From Lepisosteus oculatus (Eukaryota > Chordata > Actinopteri > Semionotiformes > Lepisosteidae), in the NCBI RefSeq assembly GCF_040954835.1, contig NC_090723.1, forward strand, positions 1,808,001 through 1,872,000: a stretch of 64,000 nt of DNA. The letters run 5' to 3'. Below, in pieces: positions 48,401 to 63,300 of the stretch (position 1 is the stretch's first letter; every line of letters begins with the position of its first letter). Below the pieces are notes generated by a model. The model had not been told where the DNA came from and did not search any database. It worked only from the letters and a program-made list of their open reading frames with translations. The position numbers were made by a program, and so were the translations under genes.

Positions 48401-51400
48401 TTCAATAAAAACAGGGCATAATTTTTGGGAGAGATGCATTGCGATTTTTAGAAATTCTTGGTATCTTGGAAACTGTTACAGTATACAGAACAATAATTTA
48501 AAATTAACAGGATATAAAAGTGGCTGTGAAAACCGTCATGTATTAATCTATAAAAAAATGCCACTGGATAGGCATTTCATCAATAATGTTAAATGGTGAG
48601 TTCCTATTGGATCCTGAATGTATATTAAAGAATGTAACATTGTTGTTAGACTGGAGGCGGTCAAGTATTATTATAATTCTGGGTGACAACAATCACACAA
48701 GAAAAGAAATTGACAATTAAATTCCAGAGCACTGTAAATATTCCTAACTACATATTCTTTCCGCTCCATTGTAGTTCTTTTCCTCTTTCCCTGCTTTTTA
48801 TCCCCAAATCCCTAAGTCCTGACCCTTCCTGGAGGGAGACAGAAAACTGGGCAGAGGATCATCTCTCTGTTCTTGCATTCCACTTCCAAGATGCATTTAG
48901 GACAGCTTTTCTTGAAAGGCTCTGTCGATGGTAATATGTTATTTCATACAGCCTGTTTTTCTGATCCCATTTTGGACCAGACTCTATAATTAGTGGGAAA
49001 ACCCACTTGAAAAAGCACATTAAAAAAACTCTACTCATGTTAACAGGGAATTAAAATATAGAATCCTGCATTTTCCTACTTAGTTTAGATCTAATCTCTC
49101 GACAAAGGCCAGAGATGTGTTTACCCTTGGCTGACTGTCTCCTTCTGCCTTTCCTTCTGCCTCTCTGACAGGTCATCTCATTTGTCCTGACCGTTGTAAA
49201 ATTCCAGTGAAACAGTGAAATGAAACCAAAATGTTTCTCCTGAGAGGGGGCTGTGCTCTCAGAGGGACATGGCCTCACCCCAACAGTATCAAATGACATA
49301 AAACAGAAAATTTGCTGAAAACAGAAGCAAAGCAAGTGCAATGTCATCACTCAGAATGTCTAAGGTCAGATGTTGGTTTTGTTTAGCAAAACAGAAGGAC
49401 TTGATATGCAGCAATTTTTTGTTCTATCTGTAAGCACATTATTCACAAGCTGTTCAATATTTTGTTTTTCAGTAACCGTGTTTTGGCACACTCTTTTCAC
49501 TCTGAGTATAAATCAAACTTCCCTCTAACTCCAGAGTGTCACACTCAGCCCAGAATTAGTGACAGGCCCGCGTTTATCTTCCTCCCACTTTAAAAAAAAA
49601 CACTTTTTCCTAGTTAAGTGTCACCGAATGCCTTACCTGGCACCACAAGGGCACAGGGTAGTACTACATCAGAGAAGGGATGCCAGTCCATCGCAGGGCA
49701 GAAACCACTGCCACTGTATCTGTACTGCCAAATGCTAATCTTAATGCAGGAAATTCTGTTTTTATTTGTTCAATAAAAGGCCTATTTATTTAATTGGTGG
49801 ACATACAAGGATTTGACAATTCACACCAAATACGTTATGTAAACGCTGCACCACAAATTACAAGTTTTAAAATGTCAGCTGCATGAGACCTGTGAGCATC
49901 CAAACAAAAATATGATGAAGACAGGGTCTGGATGGATGCATGTCTGTCTGTTTCATACCTCTTGAGCCGGGAGGAAAGGGAAAACAGAAAGAGTGTTTGC
50001 AAATTCTAATGCACAGGAAATACAAAGAAAGTGAAAACAGAGAATCAGGGGAGTGAAGACTAGCACACAAGGGAACAAGAAGATTTATTGGAACAAGGCA
50101 GGACAGATAATTGTGCAGTTATTAAACTGGAGAAATCTGACAGCACTGATTGTTGGCTGTGCTTAAGAAACAAGCTGTTTGCTCTATAGGTACAGTGAAA
50201 TGAAATCAATACCATCTCTTCAGGAGATGTCAATAGAATTTGTTTACCCCCTGGCTTAAAACAATTCCAAGCGCAATCTCTCAGTGAAGCCTTTATTTAT
50301 GTGCTAGACCCTGGCAAACTACAAACTAGGGATTAGGGCTTTGCTATGAAAAAGTGTGAATTCATGTGCTTGTTAAAGGGAGTGATATTTTGATTAGATA
50401 AGATCATGATGACTAAATGGAGAAAAAAATCGATCATTGTGCTGTATGTGTGTGTACTTCAGAGCCCAAAATAAGTAGTTTTTAAGCATTGACTCTGAGA
50501 GGTGCAGAGTGGCTCACTCGGATGGCAGGGTTAAAACCTGTCGTAGCAGACTGGGTGCACAACAGGTTGAGTGTACCAGAGTTACAGAAGCGCCTGCTAC
50601 TCCACTCTGAAATTAGACAGTGTAAAACTCTGCTGCAACAGAAGATCCGATCTTGAGGGTCATCAGGATTATCTGTGCTCAGCTGGCTGCAGAGTGGCAC
50701 TGCGCGGCTCGCAGTCTGCTAGAGACCGGGATTGCAGCCTGGCGGGGGCAGAGGAGAGTCATGATTGTCCTCACGCGGAACTCTGCCAATGCTGAGGACC
50801 CGGCCTGTTGGCGTGACGGAGTTGCCTTCTGTCCAGAGAGTAGTCCTGTGTGGACAGAGCCCACAAAGCACTGGGGTTTAAGCCCTGCAGGGGCAGGCGT
50901 TTGGCGAGCACTGCCAGATTGTGTGGCTTGCGCGCGTCAGCCAGGGTATCCTCGGCATGCCCTGAAATGGTTCCCCCGTAACTTTGTGGGTGCCTCCTGC
51001 AAGCCCTGGACCTCACAACACATCAAGCAGCATCAGGCACGAATGGGCAGTTGTGCTGTGGGGAGCGTGGGGGAACAGAGCTGCACGTTGAGTGATAATT
51101 AGTGTCAAACACGAACAAAACTGTAGATTATAAATCTCAAAACAAGCAAAACTTTGAATTTTTGAAAGAGGACTTCAAAATCATTGGGTATTTTGGCTGG
51201 GAACAGTGGCTTCCCCCAGGCATGTAGTGAAGACACCCAGTGAAAAGCTGCAATGAAGACCCCTTAGACAAGTCTCTTCTGTTTCTGGACAGTTTTATAG
51301 ACAGCTTGAGAAATTATTCCCTTAAATAAAAGCACTGAAAAACACACAGCACAGGACGTACACAGCAGGAATTGTAACAAATCCAATCCTGAAAACAGGA

Positions 51401-54346
51401 TTGTACGTTTATGCTTCACATTACTTTACATAATGTTTGAGATCCCAGAATCACTTTACAAAACTCACTGCATTACAGTCAAAAGGTACTTTGGCGTCAT
51501 TCACTTACTCCAAACATTTAGAAGATCTTAGAATGAGATTTCATTTGGCTTTAGGGAAAATTGAAAGACATTAGTTGCTGTCAGCATAAATCCTATGACA
51601 CACTTTGTTCCATACCTTAAAATCAACAGTTAAATCAATAGATATTTCCAATATTTACTTTTTGTAGCCCTTTAAACGAACAGGGGAATGTGCTGAAGGG
51701 TAAGCTATAAGATCACTCTCATTAATAGTATGGATATACTCATAAATTGTTCATGTCTTTCCATGCCTACATGTAATATATAAATATACTGTATTTTTCA
51801 ACTCTTTTCTTAGAACAAAAGGCATGTTCCTTTCTTCCCTTCTTTAGTATAAAACATCACCCACTAGAAGAAGCTGTAAAATTGCCAATTGTTCTCAAAC
51901 TGAATAGGCCTGTCTTCGCTTGTCAAACTGTATTTCTGGGGAGAAATGACTTGACAAGTTAAATGTTTGTGAGAAATGAAGTATCACAAAGACCATCTGC
52001 TTTTCTAAGTGCTTAATCTTCTCTGTCACTTAAAAGCATTTGTTGGAGTGGTCTTGTTTACCAAATAATTTTATATTGTTGTTCACAGTGTGTGTGTCCT
52101 ATGTTACTGGCAATATCTTCAAAGACCAGTAATCATATCAGACAGGCTGCAGATATGACAAAACATCCATCTTGCTCTTTCAAAGTTTTACATTTTCTTA
52201 TTTTATTCTTAGAAACTTCACTCCACCATAGAAAGAAACCTAGATCTGACCCCTGTCTACCTATTTCAGCTTCAATTAAACCATCAAACAAGCACTCTCC
52301 CGTTTAAAGGTGAACAGAATGTCAGATTCCCGCCCCAAAATCTAGGATGGAAGTGTATAGTTATGCTGGCAGTTTACATGTTCACTAGGTTTTACCACAG
52401 TTGTCAGTGCTATACTGTGGTTTCAACGTCAATGAAAACACCATAATGTGCTATGTCCTGCAGTGGACATTATTTTTTCATATATTTGCATTGACTTTTT
52501 GCCCAATATATCATTCTAATTCCCCAAAACCATGCCATTGACTGCATAATAAAAGAGAGGTTAACACATTTTCAAAGTCTTCACGTATACATACAGTGTA
52601 CAATACAGTATATCTAATTTCTATATTTATAAGATCTTTACTTAAACAATCTCTTGAATATCATTTATTTATCACCGATCAATTCAAAACTTAAATACAA
52701 AATACAGTATTCAAAATGTATACAGATAATAAAATAATAATAAATAATCTTAATAAAACATAATTAAGAAAGTAAGACATTAATTAACTAAGTTCACATC
52801 TGCTCTTTTCAATCATACTGATGCTAGTTAGCCATCATGACCTCCTAATTATCCCCATCTCTGAACTGGCTTCATCACTCTGCTCTCCTCCTCACTGAGA
52901 GCTGATGTGTGGGGAGTGTACTGGCGCACTATGGCTGCTGTAATCTTCACTGTGAAATTATCCCGTAATAGTCACATGTTTAAATCACACACTGCATTTT
53001 CACTAACAATTCCAATTTTTAGAGTAAAAACTGTCTCAGAAGATCCCGACTGTTACCACAGGTCTTACCACAGGCTTCCCTTAAAACACGTCCTACCAGC
53101 AAAAATTTTATTAGTTTTCGGGACACAAAGATTCTAAACCTAGACCCAAAACACAAACATTAAAAGAGCAAAGCCCAGACTACAATGAGCACCTCTCACT
53201 GAGACAACCATCAAATAACACACACAAAATAGTGAAGGGGAACACAGGGTTCAGTTTATGAGACATCTCCTGGCTCCCCAGGGGTTAATGAAAAGCTGCT
53301 CAGAATCAACTCAGTGTACATGACTGTCTCCAGCACTCTTGGCTCATCGAGTTTTTATGACAAGCATTTACTGGAAGGAGCTACGGCCGTGTTCAGCAGC
53401 TGAACCCTTTGACAGGTTATGGGATGCATTCCGCTTTGGGGGTATTAGTTATTCATATCTTATCTACAGAAGCAGTTTCTTCTGGGGTTTTTGCATTCAA
53501 TCAACATGACAGCATGATCAGTGGCCCCCTTAAGGGTGTAAGTCTATGGGCTGAAATCGGACGATCCTATTGGTTAAAAATGGTTTTGGAATTCTGGGAG
53601 TTTAGAAATCTCCCTCAAGGGAAGCAAGAGCAAGGATGACAACAACACAACGGTAGAGAACACAGGATAGCGGATCACTCAGAAAGGTAACACCCTGCTT
53701 TATGCCTACATATCAAAGGGATTATCTTCATCATTTTAGATCTGAATGAGAGGCCATTCATTGTGAAGAAAGGGTGTTTCTTTCCCCTGAAACTTCCCTG
53801 CATACGAGCCCTCTTACAAGTACCAAAACATGACAGATTCAAATGTAAGCTATTCATTTAGCTAGTGTAAACCAAAACACCCAACAGAATATTTAGAAGC
53901 TAATAGCAAAAAAGCAGTGACGAGATTGGTTTCACTGCATGGACAGTGTATGGACTATGGAACAAAATCTTCTTTTTAGTTCACTCTGGCTTCTGTCCCT
54001 CTCGCATGAGTAAGTAAACATCCTGAGTCTGTTTCACTCATTATATTGCAGCATGTCAAACAACACTTTGAAGGGTCACGAGAAGCCATGACCTCAGCAG
54101 ATTGCGGCTGCAAAAAATCAATTTCTCCAAGAAAATGTCAGTACGAAAATGCACTAAATATCCGCTGTTGACAAAAATGATACAGACATCTGGAAATTCT
54201 AACAAGAAGGAAAAAGAGCCATAAACCAATGATTTGTGTGAAAATGCATTATTTATTTTAAAAGAGAGTCTTAGAGTGCATCTATATTTATTGATAATTT
54301 AATTCAGTAAAAATATGAGACAAGTAAGTTGCTGTGACATTTGTGT

Positions 54347-54399
<53 letters not shown>

Positions 54400-57300
54400 A
54401 GAACGTTCACCACACATCAGCTTCAGCAGCTGGTTCTTTGTGATGGGCCTGTCAGGGAGCAGCGGAGGGAGCCACTGTGGCTGAACAGTGGCATGAGCCA
54501 CGTGCTGGAGCATGTGGGAAAACTGGCCCTGGTGTGTGCATGTGTGTGTGCCCGGCGATGGACTGCTATCCTGTCCAGGCTGTACCCTGCCTTGCGCCTG
54601 TTGCTTGCTGGGATACGCTCCAGCTCCCCCGTGACCCTGAATTGGAAGGAGCAGTGAGAAAATGCATGGATGCCTAATTTCAGTTGAGCCACTGAACCCC
54701 AAGTGGGCAAAAAGTTTTACTGTTAGAGGGAACTTTGCTCCACATGTCTCTGCTGTTTGTCCCTGGCTGCGCCTCATCTCTAGTGTTGCTAATAAGGCCC
54801 ATTCATCAGCTTGCCTCAGATGATGGACAAATACAGATTGCCATTTAAATACCCCAAGTAAACATGTAGAACTTCTAGCAGGAGACAAACGTGATGAGAC
54901 TTAAGAGTATAAAGAATAAAGAGTACTGATAAAAACTTACATGTATTGACTCTTAATACTGATTGATGAGGGTTGCAGAATTCATACTGAATTACATATT
55001 TAATAAATGCTTAAAGGGGTGAGGTGAATTGGAGCCCAACTAAACAGGTCCAGAGGGATGTTAACACACACAGGGGGACTCCAGAGACATGACATCACAC
55101 GACCTATACAACATACCTGCGGGCTGCAGACTGGAGAGCACCTGCAGCTATCCCACACTGCCATGGGCAAGGCATGCAAACTCCACACAAAAAGACCCCT
55201 GGGGTCTGAACCCAGGACCACAGGTGTGTGAGATGGTACCGTTACCCACAATGCCTCCTTACACTTAAATGTCCTAAAGGAAGCAAAGGCTCACAGTGAG
55301 ATCAAAGAGGTAGCGAATATCAGAAATCAAAGTACCTGGAAATGTTGGTCAAATAGAACAAATATTCTATCATTCATCAGTCGATCATCAAAATTACTGC
55401 TCATGAATCTGATGGCCAGCCGGGAGAAGAAAGAGGCAATCAATCCATGGCCTTAATTCCCCAAAGAACATAAATAAACCCATAGAGCCTGACCAGCAAA
55501 CATCACACTGGCTGCGAAGACCAGAGGAAAATAAATCTCAGTGGCCACTGGCTCCACCTTTATAACCTCAGTGGACACAGACATTTCTTACTCACAACGT
55601 GTGACAGTTAATGTTTCTCTGATGTACAGAGAGGGTGGTCACAAAAGACGCCCACACAAAACATCACAGCAGTCTGAACGTGGTCACAAAAGCATCTTTC
55701 TGTAGGGTTGGGTGACGTGGAATTTAGCGTCTATTGCACAATACAGTGAAATGAAGCTGCTTTTAACCACTGTTTATTGGGCGAGCACCTCTCTGAAGAA
55801 ACAGTCATGTGAATCAAGTTCAGTCAAAATATCCACAGCCTTCCTCTGTCTGTTCTCACTCTCCCGGAAGTTTACAGACAGCATTTTGTGTTGGGGGGGG
55901 GGGGGGCAGTTTGTTAGAGAAGTAATTAAATAAGAGCAGCAGAGAACACCACAGAAACTACACAATGGGCTCATGAAATACTTCAGGCATAATGTAACTT
56001 CCCAAAACTTTAAATAGGATGGGGGTGTCTTGTAGTTTAATTTTGTTTTTCATGAAAATATGTAGCCACTGCCACTAAAATAAAATGATCTCATGCTCTC
56101 AAATATTTTTCAAAACAAAAAAAGCTGACATGTAATCCTATTGCTTAGCTTTCATTTATTTTTAGGATAATTGTTCTTTTTTGATTTTTTTCAAATACCA
56201 ATTTTACGCTAGGTCAATTTTTGAATTTCCAATTGTTCTTCAGCTTGGATCAGCACTATACTGTACAAGCACATTTGCACTGACCCTGAAGAGCAATGCC
56301 AGGATATTCACTTCTTCTTGCAAAGCAAACCCCAGAGCTTACAATGTATCTAAAACAATGGATACAGATCCCGCTGATAACACTACAGGCCCATAGGAAT
56401 TTCAGAAGCTGTTGACCTGTTAACCAAGGAATTCCTGGCTTACTTTGAATTCATCCAAATCTGATGACACAGCCAGTGAACTCTTAACCCCTTGGAATCA
56501 AGATTGTGTCCAATAGTGCAGGACCTGCAGGGTGATAATCACAGCATGCGGTTATCCACACAATCAACCACACCTCTACACCCACAGGGTGTACCTTTCA
56601 GTCCCTGTCCTCCTTCGCTGTGCTGCTGGCTGGGAGACACCTACATGATGTTTTCATCTCTTTTGACACTTGAAGCAGTTGAGGGGATTGCCGATTTATT
56701 CTAAATAGAAAATAAAAGGACAATTGAACTCACCAAAATCACAAAGCAAGGAAGAGATGAGGCCTGGAGCCTTGAGGTGTTTAAGCTATGTCTATTGTGA
56801 CAGTCCCATGCTTTTTCTGTGCCTGAGAACAGACATCTGCTAGCTTTGGTTAGTGGCTGTGAAATGTTCTAGCTACAAGGGAGCCACTGTGCTCTTCTCC
56901 CTGCTCAGTGAGTGTAGGCACTATGAAAATATAGGCGCCAAACATGGGAGACTTGCTGTGCAGCACTAGAGAGGTAGTGCCACATACTGCACCCGACAGC
57001 AAATATTTCACAACAGCCAGACTGAGACGATTAAATACACAGTATTTGCAAATTTAGCTTAGGCAACAACTACCTAATAACTGTCTGAGAGCTGCAATGC
57101 AGGAACTGAGCTGTCATAATACCCCAGACCCGTTGACAGCAGATGGATTACTCTGTACTAGTTCAGACTATGTTGTTGGCAACACAATGCCATCTATTGG
57201 TCCAGTTGTAAGAAAATAAAGAATGGTTTGCATTTCCACATAAAATCTGAACAAATGTGTGGCTGCGTCAAATTTTCAGATTGCTTCCTGTAACAGTTTT

Positions 57301-60300
57301 ACTGTTCCTTTTCCTGAGAGCTCATGTGTTTAATGGCTAAACTGATTTGTATTTATAATCAACAATTGTATTTCTGGGATCACTACCTGTCAATTGATCG
57401 TTTTTCACTGAAGACATTCATACCAACAAGGAGAGCAGTGCACAATCAGTGCTGGCTGCCATTTTCCCCACTGTGAGTCCCTTAATGCCCACAGTGGAGA
57501 TAACATGCACTGGAGGAGTGAGGCAGCTCGTGCTGAAAACATTCCTGAATCAAAGGTGTCTGTCACGACAATGAGGCACAGCTTTAATTTAGTCAGTTAA
57601 ATTAACACAGCCAGCTCTGGCAATATATGGTCAAATGTTCATTATCAATTGGTGATTCTTGACCACAGTTGGTTAATGGCCAGACTCAGATCTGAGCTGT
57701 GTGACACATAGAGGCCAAACTATATATTGAATTACAGCAGCACTTTTGCTGGGCGAAGATCTTTGATGGTAACATCTGAAATCAAAAGAAGTTACTAATA
57801 TACTGTAAGCAGCCCAAAGTCTGATCTTCGAGATACAGATCTGGAAAATGGTAAGGATTTGGGAATCTCATAAATAATCAAGAGGCATCTGTGACAAATT
57901 AAATAAATCATTGTCTAAATTAAGTTATAATTTGCTAAATTAACTTAAGACAGGACTGTAGCACACAATAGTTGGGTTCCACAGTTCCAAGTTGGGTAAG
58001 TGGTCAATGGAAGACAGCACAAACTCATGTTATAGTAAGTGTTCCTGTTTCTTGGTAGGTCGACGGAGATGATGTCATCACAAAAGATGAGCAGATCTAC
58101 CTGCTAATTGAAGCCAAAGCCAAGTGCAAGAGGAACATAGAGGCAGACCTGGAAAAAGACAAAGGTAACAGCACCACAATTTCTTAAAACCGACACTGGT
58201 GCATACTGAATGGATTAATCCATCCATGCATTTTATGACTTCATCTTCCAATCTAGGATTGTGGGGTAGCAGAAGCCTATCCTGGCAAGCAATGGGCACA
58301 AGGCAGGGTACGCCCTAAACGAGACACCAGTCCATTGTAGGGCACACACAGACATACCTGCATTCACACCCACCAGGGCCAATTTACCCAGACATCCATT
58401 AACCCAGTATATCTCTTCTTTGGACTGTGGGAGCAAACTGGAGCACCTGGGGGAAACCCACATGAACACGGGACAACATACAAATTCCACCCAGAGAGCA
58501 CTTAATGTCCAGAACTGAAGCCAGGAGCCCAGCTCTGCGCTAACCACTGCGCCCAGAAGCTGTTGATACGCCACCATATATTTTCTAAAAGTACAAAACC
58601 CATTACAGGTTAAAACAATCAGCAACATGATAACAGATAACGTTCATAAAAGTAGAAATAGAGAAGCAATCGATCTAAAGAGAAGAGTGAAGTGTTTATG
58701 CTGCCTCACTTCAGCCTTGTCACAAAACAGATGGTGATTGTGCTCCACTGAAACTGGTATCAATATTTTAATAACATTTCTTATATAACAAATTATAAAA
58801 AAACAACTGCTGATTCCAAACTTTTTTTTCTGAAAAAGAAAGCTACGATGAAAAACATAAAGTGAAAACCTGTAGTTAAATTGAAAAACCAGACTAAGAT
58901 CCAAAGGATAATGTAAAGGAGTCAATGTTATAGTTATTGTTGAAATGTAAAAGTGGAATAATGGTGCTAATGGTCTTTACTTTCAGAGCAAAATATGCAG
59001 AAATCGCTTGCCTTGAAACCTAAGGGAGAATTGTTTTCTAACCATGGGTTAAATATTTAAGAGTGACACAAGAAATTAAAGTTTTTGAAAAGGGAGGAGG
59101 CATTTTCTCCTTTTACTGGTAAATAATCCATCATAAAGCTAAAGATGAATACAGAGGAAATTGCATTTTTCAGATCAGATGTAAAGATGGTATTAATTAG
59201 CTTCAGGAACCTGGATGACAATTACTGAGGCAATAGGAGCATTCTAATTTCCTGGCAAAAGATATTACCATGGTAACGTGAAACTTCTCATTGTACAGGC
59301 AAAAAGACGAGAGCCTATTTAGGATTTGGATAAAAAGGCTAGCTTTTATCATTTTTTCATTAAATATAATTACAGTTTTAAGAGATCAATTAGCGAAAGA
59401 CAGCCCCTGGAAGTGTTTTTTGAACAGTGTTGCTTTTGATTTCATTGTATTTTTGATGAAGAATGAATGAAGTTTTTGCTCGATTTATCATGTAGGCCCC
59501 ACACAGTCCAATCTATGAATACTTCGATTGAATTGAAGGGTTTGAAAGACCCTAGCAAGGAAAGAGCACAATGCTGCATATTGGATTTTTACTTACAAAA
59601 TACTTAACAAAATGTTAGATTGTCTTTTTTTAAAAAAACAAACACATTTCAGACAAGGGACAGATTTCCTATTTATAACGGGGGAAAAAAATTAAAATCA
59701 ATTTTTATTGAAAATGTAACAACTTTGCAACAGATGTTTGATAAAAAAGGAAGAATGTGATTTAAGACCTAATCATTTTTTATTGTCAGGCAGTATCTGT
59801 CTTTTGTATCTGTATCTATCTCTTCACCCATATTGGTTCCTCTGTCAACTGATAATTACCAAAAACACAGACCTCCTCTTCAAAAGCCACAACTGAAATG
59901 GCTGTAGCTTCAGACATTCCAGGAAGACGTTATCTGCATTTCAGCAGAGTGAGTCTTCTTTTCTGTATACAAGAACACAAAGTATGTGCTGAGAGGCCAT
60001 TCCAGGGTAGCTAGTTGACAGCTGAGAGACAAAATTGTTTTCTTCTGTGTGCCAAAAAACAAATGGGGTGGTGGCAAAGAGAATGGTGGAGTATTTGATT
60101 CACCATTGAATTCTGTTTTGCCCTAGAAAGTACACTGTATGTACATAGTTTAAGGACTTGAGACAACATTTTTCCCATTCAGTCAAGCCAGTCTGGAAAT
60201 GTTTTCTTGGCGTGACAATGCAAGACCACACAGTGCAAGGCTTATAAAGGCACACGTTTGATCTCCTGAACATCAGAGGGATCATCTCATCCATGCTATG

Positions 60301-63300
60301 AACAGGGGACAACTGTTACCCACCAAACAACCCAGCATAAAGCATATGTCTGCTGTATGCGGTTGTACAATAAAAGTAGCAGGTCATCCTATGACAATCG
60401 ATCCAGAAGCTGACCAGATCTATACGTCAATACCTACCAGGGTTATGTTGATGCTCAGGGAGGTTAAACACATGCTAACCTTGTCAAGAATGGAATATTT
60501 TGAATTTTAATTGATTTTCATAATGTGTCATGGTTCATCCTGAAGTTTTGTTCATATTTCCTGTGTCTTTATTGATCCAAGGTTAGAATTCAATTTATTT
60601 TCAAATATACAAGACGTTTCTTTCTTTAATTCCATTAGACCTGAGTGTCCTGTTTTTATTGTGCATCAGTATATAAGTACTGTGTGACAGGCCACAGATG
60701 CACTTCAATTAACAGCCCTTGTCAGTAAGAGTCAGAAAAAACAGGAAACAAACACAGAATGATTAGGGAAATACTATGTTACCCCCATTGGATACATAGT
60801 TGAGCTACATAGTATTCACTAAGAACCCTTAGTGGAACCACACCTGCCAGGCCTTCACTTTTGAATGAAGCGTGTGCTTTTGTTGGTGTATTTTTACCAG
60901 CTGTGAAAGAGCTCAGCTGGCGTGTTTTCCTGATTTCAGATGGATCCTGCATGCCACAGTGGGATGGTATCATCTGCTGGCCCAGGGGAGCCCCCAGCCA
61001 GCTGGTATCGGTTCCTTGCCCAGACTACATCTATGACTTCAATCACAAAGGTGTGTCACTATGCTAATTGAATGAACGCTGGCCACACAAAGGAGGCAGC
61101 AAGAGAAACAGACCTTGCTTACTAACAAACCACTTATTGGTGCAGTTCCTGCCATCTATGAAAGAGTGTTACCCTGTACAGAGTAATTTTATTTCCTCCT
61201 CTTCTGATTAAATCAAATTCACAAACTGCCAATCCAGCTCTTGAATGAATCTTCCCCTCCTTCCTTCCAAGTACGAGAGCACTAATTTGTGATGGAAGGG
61301 TGGGTTTGATTTCTATCTGGCCTCAGCCTGGACATCCTGGGCAAGTCAATGAAAGAATCTGTCATTTTTTACTTTCAGCACCAGCTATCACAAATGAAAC
61401 AGAATACCTCTTCAGATTTGACCCTTAACTTTAGTCATTTAAAATAGGATTTAATTTGGTTCAATTAGAAGTACTGTGTATTTAAAGGAAAGCCAAGGTC
61501 ATGGATATGAGAAAATGATTCCATCCATTGGAAACACACAAATAACCAGAGAAAGGGAAACGGGATCCACCACAGTTCACATTTAGCCCTGGTGAGAAGA
61601 ATCACAGAGTAGACTAAAAAGTAAAGAAGGTAAACGTTTGCGTCCTTCTTTCATCTTATGAACAACAGAATACTTAAGTGAGCAGATGACTCCAAAAGAA
61701 AATATTTTATTTATGTAAGTCTCTCTGGCTTCAGACATCACAGAGCATAAATAAAATAAATGTAACCCTGGGAAGCAATTCGGGGAATATCAGGGCATGC
61801 ACCTCTCTTCCAACTGCAAGGACCACAGTGCTCTGTGCAGCAGGTCAAAGATCCCCTGGCTGACTTTCCCCTGACACTGTTGATGCAGCATCTGGTCAGT
61901 TATAGTTGGTTGTTTCCCAAAATGTAACTAATCAGACCTCAGTAGAACGAAAAAATAAACACTCGTTGTTGGAGTGTGTGATGCATTTTCATTGCCACCT
62001 GTGTCTGCTTACAGTACCTTCAACCGATCCCCCATTAAGAGCTGACCATTCAGAAATAAGGGCGAGTCAATTGGTGACGGACTGAGATCACGATGCTTGC
62101 ACTGGGGTATTTCTGAAACTCAGGACTGAGTAGACCAGGAGCCTAAATAAGCCAGCAGATCAAATGAAGACACCAGTTAGGACTGGAGATTCAGAGCTCA
62201 GCTGGAACACCAGCAGTCATGGGGATCCTTCAGAACCAGGGCTGGGGACTGCTGACCTGCAGGGTCCAGAGTACACTCTCAGCAGCAGTCAATTGAGCTG
62301 ATGAGAACCCACTGTATTTATTAAGTGGTTTGAATAAACACAACCTACTTTTCCCAACAGGCCATGCCTACCGTCAATGTGACATGTTTGGAAACTGGGA
62401 GCAGGTCCCTAGTGTCAACCGGACCTGGGCAAATTACTCAGAGTGCTCAACCTACCTCCTTTCCAATCACAAGAACAAGGAAGAGGTGAGTGGCACGCTA
62501 GGATGGGACAGTAGAACGTTATTTTAATTACATTACATTGTCAGTTTTGTAATATCCTAATAATATGCAATATTGGAGGGTGTAGTAGTGCAGGGGTTAG
62601 CATTGTTGCCTTGTAGCTATGGTTCTCAAACTGTAGTAAGCCAGATGACCCTGGAAATCTGTTGTGTGCACTGAAAAATTGGGACATGTTTTCAGATTTT
62701 CAGTTTTAATAAAATTATAAAATTAGTTTACATGTGAAATATGCAGCCTACATACTTAGCTACAACGATACAGTGAGCACTAATACTTGAGTATATAACT
62801 GTATACCATTGTATAGGAATGCGTGTTACGAACCTAAGTGACCAATTGTATTTAAAAAAAGTTACCTTCAGCAAACAGGGAGGTAGGAGAATGTGCATGA
62901 TTTTGGAACACTGCCAATCTTGTGAGCACAGGAAAGTGTGATGGATATCAGAAAAATGTTCTAGGTTAATTCAAGAAAAATACACAGAGCATCTCTGTGT
63001 TTCTCTCCCATGCGCATGAAATAAAAACTTCTTTTAACTTCTGAGACGGACTCCTGACTGTCCTTTAATGGAAAACGGGGAAAAATGCAAGCTTGCGGAT
63101 TGCTAAAGCAGGTGAGCCCCACATTATTGGTGAAGAACTTCGTTTACCGTTGGAAAAAGAGATGACATGTATTATGTGTGGAGAAAAAGCTGCTAAACAG
63201 CTCGACCTGCTGCCTCTTTCGAAAGACACAGTCACTCGTAGAATTATTGATATGGTAGATGATGTCAAAAGTACCTGATAGAGCGCGTTAAGATGAGCAG

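Noticed and set aside
54346..54888. Longest single open frame in the window (180 codons, minus)
   Set aside because: It runs through a degraded SINE and ends in poly-leucine from the ATA microsatellite; not a gene.
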